A DNA stretch of 64,000 bases, taken from contig VDFB02193867.1 of NCBI GenBank assembly GCA_007258455.2, positions 567,716,651 to 567,780,650 of the forward strand. The letters run 5' to 3'. The translations under genes were made by a program, and so were the position numbers. Positions within the stretch are counted from its first letter, which is position 1, and each line of letters begins with the position of its first letter. The notes under the pieces were generated by a model, which was not told where the DNA came from, searched no databases, and saw only the letters and a program-made list of their open reading frames with translations. This DNA comes from Sequoia sempervirens. Its lineage: Eukaryota; Streptophyta; Pinopsida; Cupressales; Cupressaceae. This document shows positions 11,951-22,600 of the stretch, piece after piece.

Positions 11951-11982
11951 ACCCATACGGTCGTTTATTTTCCTTTCTTTCA

Positions 11983-12006
11983 GAGTTTCTTTTCTCTTCT
12001 TTTTAC
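11983..12006 (-). other. Candidate polypurine tract of the gypsy element
   Basis: The + strand is nearly all pyrimidine here (gtttcttttctcttcttttt), so the element strand reads as a purine run directly upstream of a TG. This is the expected place for plus-strand priming next to the 3' LTR. The exact edge is not proven because the second LTR is cut by the gap. Confidence 0.45.
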
Positions 12007-12492
12007 TTTGGTATTTCAATTCTCTTTTGCCATTTAGTTCGACCGGGTAAGCATTGAAGCCTACAATGGGTTTGAGACTGTAGTGGTCACTGGAGTAGAC
12101 TCAAGATTTTTCACTCACATGGGTGTCGTGACAACCATAGCACGGTCCTTCAGAATTTATTATGTAATTTGTGTGGGATCCGAGATGTGGGTAAGAAGAT
12201 CCGGTGAAGGGTCAAGTTCTGAGCGAGATTCAGACAAGGAAATCATTCACGGAGAGCTTTGGAAAGACCAATAGTCTAGAATGAATGTTTAGCCAGAGAA
12301 CACAAAGAGCGGTTAGCAAAGTGAACCGTTTGTCAGGCAAGCACAGCCACCGCAAAGGAGCCGGAAACATCTTTTCTCAAAACAAAACTGCCGGGCAGGG
12401 AAAGCAAAAAATGACGCGAACAAACGCAACAAGCAGGAAAACAACTAATCTAACCTATGCACAGGTATTTACAGCAAAGAGCTCGAAGGAGC
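12007..12492. other. Untranslated spacer between pol and the 3' LTR
   Basis: I see no conserved coding signal. This is the 3' untranslated part of the gypsy element. Short open frames here are not supported. Confidence 0.5.
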
Positions 12493-15400
12493 TCAAGCTT
12501 GGAAGTAATGTTTCAGGTACTGCCCGTTGACTGGCAACGGGACGTTCTCACCAGTTAAGTGCTTTAGACGGAAGGCATTATCTCCCAAAATCTCAGCTAT
12601 TTGAAAGGGGCCAAGCCAGAGCTTGTCGAATTTATTGTGTCCCCCTTTCTTTTCACAGGCCTTGTCCCAGTATAGGACCAAATCTGCAATCCTAAAGGCC
12701 TTGATTTTGGCTCGGCGGTCGAACCATCTCTTTACCACGCCCTAATGTTTGGCGAAATTTTCTATTGCGCGATCTCGAACTTCCTCTAAATGTAAAAGTT
12801 TGGCTAAACGAGCCTCCCTACGATCTCCTCCTTCATAAAAGTCGTTGATGAATTGAAGAGTCGGAATTTTCAGGTGGATGGGGAATATTGGCTCAAGACC
12901 ATAGACAAGGTGGAACGGGGAATCACCAAGGGCAGCCTTATGGCGGGTGCGATCGGCCCAAAGGGCGAAACGGAGCTGGGTGTGCCAGTCCTTGGGATTC
13001 CTATCTAGCAGCTTCTTGATCACATTAATCAAATTCTTGTTTGTGGATTCGGCAAGGCCATTGCCCTGAGGGTAGTAATTGGATGAGAATTTGAGGGCAA
13101 TCCCATAGTCAAACGCCCAGCTAGCAAATTTCAATGAAGCGAAGGCGGGTCCATTATCACAGACGAGAGCATATGGACAACCAAAGCGATTTAAAATGAA
13201 ACTTTCTAAAAAATCAGTAACTACTTCAGTTGTACAATGCTTACAAACTATTGCTTCCGTCCATCTAGTACAATAATCAGTAGCGGTTAGAATGTACCTG
13301 TGTCCTGTAGATGACGGAGGGCTTACCGGACCAATGAAGTCGAGACCCCACTGTGCGAAAGGCCTTACCTCCAACACGGGCTGTAGTGGGACAGCAACAT
13401 TTCTCTCCCTGGTGGCAGCAGTCTGGCACGTATGGCATGAACGGACATGGCCATGGGCATCTTTGAAGACAGTTGGCCAGTAGTACCCTGCCCTTAATAT
13501 CTGATGGGTCGTAGAAGAACCCGATCCATGGCCTGTACCAAATTTATCGTGAAACTCCCTAAAGACACGTTCCGCTTCCTCCTTGCCGAGGCATCTTAAA
13601 TAAACACCCTCATGATTCTTCTTGTAGAGAATGGACCCTTGTAACATATAACCGTTGCTTTTCAATCTCAGAGCTCTCTTCTGAACTCCTTGCAAATGTG
13701 ACAGACATTTATGATTAAGCAGGAAATAAACGACGTCTTGATACCATTCTCCCGGGGAGACATCCTCAAGCTGATATTGCTGCACCGTGAGTTCAGGTCC
13801 GGCCTCTGTTGCTGTTTCGGCCATTGTGCGGGTGAGTGCCTGCCCTCTTACCAATTTCATTGGTTGGATCTCCATATCATATTCTTGGAGCAGGGTGACC
13901 CACTTGGCCCTCCGTTCGCCCAACTCGTTTTGCATGAGAAGCGTTTTGACTGCTGGGTCAGGGACAATTGCGAACACCTTGTTGCGTAAAATGTAGTGTC
14001 TGAATTTCTTTACTCCCCTAACAAGAGCATACGCCTGCTTTTCTATGTTGTGGTAACGCAATTCAGCATCTTTAAAGGGTGCGCTCATGAAGGTGATAGG
14101 ATGCTCATTTCCTTCGTCATCCTTTTGGGTCAACATACTGGCACAAGAATGCTCCGAAGCAAATGAATAAATATAGAATGGCTTCAGATAGTCCGGGCTG
14201 ACCAACACAGGCGCCTCAGCTATGGCTCGTTTGACCTCCTCAAAGGATTGTTTGGCCTCTGGTGTCCACTCAACTTTGGCGTCCTGCTTGAGCATGGCAT
14301 TGAGAGGTTTGACTATTTCCGCGAATCCGGTGATGAATTTCTGGACGAAATTGATCTTTCCGAAGAAAGACTTCAATTCCTTCTTGCTGCCCGGGGGCTG
14401 AATCTTGAGTAACGACTCAATGCGCTCAGGATCAATGGAAATTCCCTGCTCTGAGATGATGTGCCCGAGTAGTCTACCTTCGGTCACCCCAAAAATGCAC
14501 TTCTTGGGGTTAAGAGAAACCCCGAATTCCCGGCATCTCTGAAATACTTTGCATAGGTCGGAGATGTGATCACCTCGCTTCTTGGAGAATACGGTCAAAT
14601 CATCCATATAGATGATTATACATTTGCCAATCAGGTCCTTGAAGGCGATATCCATGGCACGTTGGAAAGTGGCGCCGGCGTTGATGAGCCCAAACGACAT
14701 TCTTCTGTACGCAAATGTCCCCCACTTAGTGGTGAATGCAGTTTTGTGGTGATCCTCGTATTGTACCATTACTTGATTATACCTGGAATATCCGTCAAGG
14801 AACGACATCATCTGAGAGCCGTTAACAATTTGCAGCACTTCATCCAGTGAGGGCACCGGATAGTTGTCCTTTTCTGAGGCGCGATTGAGATTACGGAAAT
14901 CCACGCATAATCTGATCTCTCCATTCTTTTTCCTAACTGGGACCAAGTTGGCCACCCATGTAGAATGCCTAACGGGAAAGATGATTCTTGCTGAAAGTAA
15001 TTTCTGCACCTCCTTGTAAATAATAGGTTCTAGTAGGGCATTAATAGGGCGCTGACGTTGACGGAATGGTCTCACCTCGGTCTTTAGAGGGATGGTATGC
15101 GTGATGACCGAGGTGTCGTATGTTTTCAAGTCTTCGTAGCTCCATGCCACCACGTCAGGGTACCTGCGCAAAGCATCCGTAATTCCCCTTTTTTCTTCGG
15201 GTGTGCATACATTTCCAATGAAAACATTCTTGATATCCTCGGTCGTTCCCAAGTTGTGGGCATTGCACTGGCTGCTTATAGTCTCCTTTTTCGTTTGTCG
15301 ATCCTGATCCTTAATCTGATCCAGGTCGAATACACGCTCCAGTTGAACCATCCCTCTGGGGATCGTGTTAGTTTTCAAATTAATAACCCCTTCTATGTCT

Positions 15401-18400
15401 AATTCAACTTCCTGTGGATCAGTTTCATCAATTATTTGGCCAGCAAAGACGTTAGAGCTTGTGATAAACTGGAGTATATGTTTATCATCATTGAAAACTT
15501 GCAGGTGGGTGACGTTGTCCGGGACAGATGGCGTGGATGTCAGCTCAACCGTGAACTTCTTAAGCCCTGACAAAGAGAGGGACTGTAACGTGGTGGCTGC
15601 TTGAGCCAAGGCATCAGCTGTGCGATTCCGAGCACGAGGGATCAATTGTATGTTGAATGCATCTAAGCCCTCAAGGAGATCCCACACCCTGTGTCTATAA
15701 TTGGTGAGTCTCCGGTCATGGCATGAGTATAATTTCCTAATCTGCCTAACTACAAGTGCGGAATCCCCGAAGACTTGCAGCATTTTGACCTTTTTCTTCA
15801 AAGCCATTAGAAGGCCGAGGACAAGAGCCTCGTATTCTGCCACGTTATTGGTGCAATAAAATTGTAATCGATGGGCAGCAAGAAATGTCTTACCCGTCGG
15901 ACTGATGAGTTCGATCCCCGCTCCAGCTCCTTCTCTTGATTTTGATCCATCGAACCGGAGCGTCCAGCACTCAGAGGATTCCTTATCCTCAGGTTCGATG
16001 GAGCCTCCCTTCGCTTTTGGCTGGACATCAGGCTTAGTGATCTTAGGAATGCTTTCCTGGTTGAGGCAACGACTAGCAGGTGATTCGAGCGGCGCCTCCT
16101 TGAGTGTTTCCACCGGAGGAGCAGCAGTTTTCTTAACCTGCTCGACTGCTGCTTGGCACAAGCAACAGTCGAACTCGGAGTGAGCAGCGTTGTGAACCCT
16201 ACACCAATTCGGCAATAACAGGTCTTGAAAATTCATACTAGCTCCTAGGCTGAGCTGATCTCTTGCGCACTTTCCCATAAACTCTTGGAAGCCATCGAGC
16301 AATCCCCATTCATCATCTTGAACCGGCTCGTCCTTAGTTTCTGCCAACATTTCTTCATTTTAGGGCATTTGCTCGGAACCCACCGAGGGGCCGCATAATA
16401 CCAGCAATATTTCATCTATCTGTTCTTCTTGAAGCTCAGGCTCATTTTGGTAGGCGAAAGGGCGGTAATTCCCCAGGTCAGTCTCTGCGAACAGCACCTC
16501 GCTGAGATTATTGTATTCTGTGATCATATATTTCATCCGGGGTTCACGGTCAATACGAATCTGATTTGGTAGCCCCTTCCACGGCAGCCACATATGAGAC
16601 AAGTCAGTGGCGGTGTATCCGTTCAGCGCCTTGGTAAACTCTCTCCCCAGAATGATTCCATATGCATCAGGTATGTCTGCCACTTGGATATCCACAACTT
16701 GCTGTATCCGGGGGTCTGCAGCAATTTGCATGGGAATGCGGTTTATCTCACCCACAATGGTGATCTCTGTTTTGTCCAGCTGGGTGACTTTTCTCTTTGA
16801 AGGTGTGGGAGTGATGCCAAGAGCTTTACACACGGCCAAGGGCATAACGTTGGCAGACGCGCCTGAATCGAGTAGGCAGTTGTGCAAGTTCTTCCCAAAG
16901 ACCCTGATAGAAGTTAGGAACGGGGGAGTTTTCGGTCTCCCTTGAAGGATACCGACGGGCGTGTCCATTTGAGCTATTTGACCTTTGTTCCGGTCAATGC
17001 CTGCATCCTTGGTTTGTTTCAATTGCTGGTCCTTGGGAGGCTGCCTACTAACCCTTTCTGGCTCCTTTTCAATGTATCTATTTGCTGATTGATTTGTAGG
17101 CGCATTATTCCTTCTTCCCGCATTTTCCTGTATTTCCTGTTCTTTCCTGGGCTCTTCAAAGGTTACCCTTTTGGCTGGAATTTCCTGAACGGTGTTAGAG
17201 GACAGAGTCCCATTCAGGACCCTAAAGAAGGCGTGTCTCACGGCAGGAACCTTGAGCAATTCAAAGGCTGACAAATTGATTTTGATCTTCTTGAATTCTT
17301 CCGCCACATATTCACCCATTTGTTCTATTTCAGAGCTAAAGGCCTGGCCTATGGGAGAGCTAGGAGTTTGAATCTTTGTTTGCCCAGGTGGATTTTGGGG
17401 TTGGCTCTGGGGCAGACCTTGCGGTTGGTTTTGGGATTAGCTCCTGTTGAGATATTGGGCAGGTATGCGGGGTAACCCCGGGTTATTGCTAGCATGAGGA
17501 TCAGGCGGGGTGGCGAAGTTGTTCGGCGGGGTAGAAGTGGTGAAGGGTCCACCGGCTTGCCTATTCCTAAGGAAATAGGGACTGGACCGTTGATGGAACA
17601 TGTGGACCTCATCCACGAATGGCTCTTCTTCATCCATCGGACCGTTATCTACTGAATCAAAAAGCTGAGCTAAGGCCGATTCGTTACTTACCTCTTGCGC
17701 TTTCTCGTCCTCGACGGGGGTGGGCTCGGCTTCGGGTTCATTGCGGTCTCCTCGCGGAAACGGCGCCTGATTGACCACCAAACATGAGGAATCATAGGGC
17801 TCCGATGGGACAATGTCCCTACAGTTAGCGTTGTCGACGGCATTCTGTACCTCTACCTGGAAGATCTCAGCAGCCGCTTGGAATTCAGGACAATCCAGCT
17901 CAGAGTGCCTGCTGGTTTTGTGAAGTTGGCACCATCCGGATAAAGCTGCCTCGGCCAGATACACCCCACTGGACGTTCGGTCATTGCCCGTTGGTTGATC
18001 AAATGGCGTGGGGACACCACCGTTATTGGGCCTGGTGTTCCATGTGCGGTTCTGCCTCTGAGAAGGTCTTCTTTCGGCATTTTGATTGGAGATTTGCCCC
18101 CTCTCATAATTCTGCCCCGAGGAGGTGCCTGCTTCCCGGTTGTCTCTATTGTCTCGAGACTCCCGACTGTCCCTGTTGAGATTGGCCTGAAAGTTACGTT
18201 GGGAGGCCTGCAGCTGATTATTCTGGTTCTTCAAATGCGTCATCTCTGTAGACATCTTCTTGATCATCTCGGTTAGTTCCTCCAGCTTGTCCTTCTCGGC
18301 TGCACCTCCAGGGGACGGAGCTGGATTTTGGAGAAAAGAAGGCGTGGCCGCCGGCTGATTTTGATAAGCTGGAGGAAAATCCGGTCCCGACAAGTATAAC

Positions 18401-19608
18401 GGCGCCTGGGGCTGTTGGGAAAATGCCAGCTGTTGCAGGGCCATTTGAGGATAGTTGTATTGCTGATGGGGCTGCATATATGAAGTCGCTGGAGGCGCAT
18501 AATTCAACGGCTGTCCAGGATGCGGCACCATAGGCAATTGTGGCACCTGGTTCATGAGAGGCGTTTGGTGAGCAAACACGGTGAAACCGTTTATGGGTGG
18601 GCGGCCAGCTGAAAGGCGGTTGGGCAATATTTACTAAGTCGGTAACATACGGCCCGGCCTATAAGCGGCCAATGAGTGATGGCAATGACCGAAGCGCATC
18701 CCTTTACCAATATCTTAGAATGCAAGGTTGTTCAGGGCGGCGTAGTAAACTGGTAGAGCAGCCGCATCATTATGGACGTATGGGTCCTGAAGTCTCATGT
18801 GAGCCCGGTGGAAGCGATCGTTAAACGAACCGATAGGCTCATTGATCTCCCTTCTGATGGACATGAACTGCTGATAAAGGTCGGTGGGATTGACAGGAAT
18901 CTTGTACTTCTGTAGAAAGGCATTCTTCATCAAGTTCCACGAGGTGATTGATCCCCTTGGCAGATTGATATACCAGTAAAAGGCCTCTTCTCCTAACGAA
19001 TGCGGGAAGAGGCGACACGCCACGTCCTCGTGACCAACCTGCATTTCAGTAATTGTCGTTTCGAATATCTTGATATGCTCTTCGGCTGTTCTTTGCATGT
19101 CACGGGGATGGAATTTTGAACAAAAACCTTCCGGATTCTTGGGCATGTCATTATAAACAGCAAAGTGTATCGGCGACGGATTATGCACAAGCCAAGCCAT
19201 GGGGGGAGGCTGGGGTGGCACTTGCTGTTGGAGAACAGGTACTTGGGGCTGTATTGGCAATACAACCACGATTCGGGGCTGCCCTTGAGCTATGGCTGCC
19301 TGGACTGCGCTTTGGGCTGAAAGGGCCGGGAGAGGAGCGAACCCCTGGCTGCCGGAAGGGAGACCTGCAAATGCTGTTTGAAATGATTGGGTGGAAGATG
19401 AGGGCTAGCCAAGTGAAGGTGGAGGTGAAATGGAAGCGGATGGAGCGGAGGAAGAGGAAGAGACGAAGTTGCTCCCTTGTGCTCGTTTTGCCCTCGTAGG
19501 AGGCCGCAATTCTTCAAATTCTCCCTTGTTTGGTGTTGATCGTAGGATCCTTTGAAACCTTTCCAGAGAGAATGATCCGATCCGATCCAGCTTCGCTTTA
19601 TCCCGCAA
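12493..19608 (-). pseudogene. Gypsy gag-pol polyprotein (Tat-like), seven premature stops
   Basis: A single frame runs from just after the PBS to the stop at 12493. Domains in order: gag with a WYINLPRGSITSWNLMKNAF-type core (about 18750-19200); a Cys/His knuckle-like WCQLHKTSRHSELDC; an aspartic protease with LLDSGAS (about 16860); an RNase H with FDGSKS, EYEAL, GDSALV and ADALA (about 15590-15970); a reverse transcriptase with YMDD (14599-14610); a second RNase H-like region in which the first Asp is replaced (YSFASEHS, about 14150); and an integrase with an HHCC finger (CHTCQ) and D-D-E residues (LDFIGP, CDNGP, GLAEST) between about 13050 and 13480. The C-terminal tail (GPFQIAEILGDNAFRLK) ends the frame. 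Stops are at 19405, 18715, 18634, 18631, 17437, 16360 and 12742, all explainable as CAA/CAG to TAA/TAG. No ATG occurs in frame before 19200, so the true start is uncertain. Confidence 0.93.
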
Positions 19609-19627
19609 CTTGGTGCTCCGATCGCTG

Positions 19628-19644
19628 CCCTCCCTCTAGCGCCA
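19628..19644 (-). other. Primer-binding site of the gypsy element
   Basis: The minus strand reads TGGCGCTAGAGGGAGGG, starting four bases after the CAACA end of the right LTR. It starts TGG, as needed to pair with the CCA end of a tRNA. It is not the initiator-Met type (TGGTATCAGAGC). I do not assign the tRNA. Confidence 0.75.
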
Positions 19645-19648
19645 GTTC

Positions 19649-22600
19649 TGTTGATGGTGTTTTTATGCACTTCTCAACACAGGCAGTGCATAGGTGCACT
19701 ACCTCTCTTGAAAGACAATCTTCCACAATCGAGTTGCAGAACACTATCCCAAGGTCTCTCGGATGTTAGGTCATGACAGTGCTTAGATACCTCAGTAGTT
19801 TGATGTGATTTGCTGGAATCACAAGGCAGCCTTACGGGAATACAAAGTGTGGATGTGAAACGCGAAGTAGGATCTTAAAAGGGGGAGTTCTTAGCATAAA
19901 AGCATTCAGGTGTTGACTGCAGGTTCAAACGGCAATCTCGAACTCCATCTAGTTGTTGGGTTCAGCTTTATAAGGTATAATGAACCTTGGTGTTGTTCAA
20001 TTCCTAAAGAAAGTGAAAAAGAGCGAAGGAGAAAGAAAGTTCCTAAGCCTAAAGCTTGCTGCGAACAGTGATAATGGAGTCCCTGTAATGGACAATTCCT
20101 TCAAACAATCTCCCACTTAACCAGGAATTTCACAATATCATGGGAGTTGTGCAATCTTCTAAGGGCTGCAGATTTGTATCCCTCATTCACCACATACATG
20201 TATGAATTAAAGACAAGTGTTTGCGGCAGCTTAAATCAGGTCCAGGCTAACGTTACAAAGCTATCTACCTTCAGCAAACAGCAAAAAGTATGGACTAAGG
20301 AGTTATCAACAAAGCAGGAATTTTTCATGAACAGCCAACAACATTCCTAAAATTATCAAAGTAACATGAACAGCTAACTAAATAGCAAAGAGATCTAAGC
20401 TAACATCTAAGATTGGAGAAATGAATCAATTAACATGAGAGAACACAAGGAAATGCATCAAGTCAATGCTATTTCTCATATATTTCAGCAGCATGTCTTT
20501 ACAACAACTCAACTCTCCTTTTGCAAATGAGGGGAGTCATCTATTTATAGTGTTTCAAAAGTTAAATGAATGGCCAAGATTTATTACAATTGTGTGGCCA
20601 AGATTCATTACAAATTAGGGTTTCAACTACCCCCAAATAGATTTACAATTAAAAAAAACATCTTTTGTCCTTTCCCTATTTTGTCATCTAGTAGATGACA
20701 CTATTTGCATTTTCGTCCTGTAGCTAATTGCTGTTTTTCTGGCTGTAGCTACTCTTCTGGGAGGTCTACTTCCTCGGCCGGGCTATCTGGTTGCTCCTCA
20801 GAGGCTGCGTGATCAATCTGCTTGAGGATGACGGCCTGAAGCTTATCTATTTCGAGGATTTCGCACTTCAACGTCTGGTAGCTCCATTCTTTGACGTTCT
20901 CTTCCAGCCGCTTCTAGTCTTCATCATATTTTGAGCTCTGATCTCTGAAAAGCTCTGATCTATCGAGGGCATGGGCGGCGAAACTTAGGAAGTCTGTCGT
21001 GATATCTCCGGCTGCCCCGTCCTTCATCCTCTCCTCAAAATAAGGCCTAACCTTCTCTGCATCTAATTGCACAATGGGTATATCATGGCCCGTTATCAAC
21101 TTCAGGTACTCGGTGCATTCTGCTCGGATTTCCTTGATCCACGCAATATCCGGATCAATCCTGCTCTGGATCTGCTCCGTCCTCTCTTTACGGTGGATGA
21201 GGTCCCTGCGCCATATATCTACCAGCCAGTGATCTTCCTTCTTCAATTCTAACTTATCTTCCCACGAGCTTTCTGGCATTTGGAGGATGGCCTCAACCTT
21301 CGGGAAGGCAGAGTCGTAAATTGCGGGGAAGTTGGTGCAGAGCTTCTTTGTACTTTCCAAGGACTGAACCAGGTCCAGGAACTTGTTGGCTATCTGCACA
21401 GCCAAGCCGATCCCTATGTTTCCGACCTTCACAACCTGTTGGAACCAGTCCTCCGTGGTCTTTTCCAGGTTCCTCCTCCTTTCCAGCTTATCTATTTGTT
21501 CCTTGGAGAGTAGCTGTGGCGCGGCCGTAGAGGTAGTGGGGAGGTCGTCAATTGAAGACCATTGTTAGATGTAGTTAGTTAGGGCAGCAACTTGCACCTT
21601 TAGTTCATCCTTGGTGATCTTATCCTGCTTAATCAGGTGCACTACCGTATCCACTGACTCCTCAAGATGCCCGACCTTCTGTTCCCTGGTGGCCGTCCCT
21701 AGGTCGATTGTGGAGATGCTGTAACTTACTCCATCCTGGCCAATAGTTGGCGTTGCCACTTGTGCAGCCCGGGAGCCAGAAGCGTCCATTGTTACCCTGG
21801 AACAGACCTTAGGCTTCTCTCCTTCTTTGGCGTGGCTAGAGATCGAGCCAAGATGGCCTCCAACCTTGACCTCGGATCGCTCAAGACAGGATTGGTCTTT
21901 TCGAGTTGTTCTTCTAGCCAGTCGGGCATGGCATCCTTGCCCTTGGGCGTCTCGCGGCTGCCCTCACCCTTCTCCGTCAGGGGCAAGACCTCGGTCTCCT
22001 TTTCCAGTTCTTCTTTTTCTTTGGCAGCATCCTCCTCTTCGTCGGAGTCTTGATAGAATACGAGGCTTTTGACAGGTGCCCTTATAGTTAATAGCTGAGT
22101 GGGATCCTCCTTTTCCGCCACCTCTTCTTCCTTTTCTTCGACAGCCTCGGCGCCGGGGCTGCTCACAATATGGACCTCGGCCTCAGTGACGGCTTGTTTG
22201 GGCTGTTCCTCCAGTGGCTGCCCCTCTTCACCTGGCTGCCGAGCTGACTCTTCCTCAACGTCTTCATCAAAAGTTTCGACAACCTCTTTGTCTTTCGAGT
22301 CATCCCCCTCATCCCTGCTTTCAGAAGAGCTCATCTCTTCCTCCTCATAAGCAACTTTGTCAATGGTTCTGCGATCGTGCTCAGGTTGCTCGTAATAGTC
22401 GTCGGCCTCCTCCTCCATAGGTTTCGAAGCCTCTCGCTCTTGCTCCCCCAACTCTTTTGAAATCTGCATGGTGGTCTCCATGGCTGGGGGCCCTGTTGGC
22501 GGTTGTGAAGGCTGGGATGTTGCGAGTGCTTGGGCCAAGGCTACTTGGAGAGCAGGATCCATTAAAAGTTGCGAGAGCTCCGGGGGAAGATTATGCAGGT

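Larger units (their letters stand above)
4337..11982 (-). repeat. Left (3') LTR of the gypsy element; right edge inferred
   Basis: The span 4337-9793 is certain because it is duplicated at 19649-25131. The part 9794-11982 is inferred. It holds a minus-strand TATA box (10913-10920) and a 63-bp tandem repeat (11833-11950), as expected for a U3 region. It ends in CA at 11981-11982 just before a pyrimidine run that is a purine tract on the element strand. If correct, the LTR is about 7.6 kb, with U3 of roughly 1.1 kb and a very long R-U5 that contains a 1.3-kb-codon reading frame. The region 9794-11100 is GC-rich, unlike the surrounding host DNA. Confidence 0.7.
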
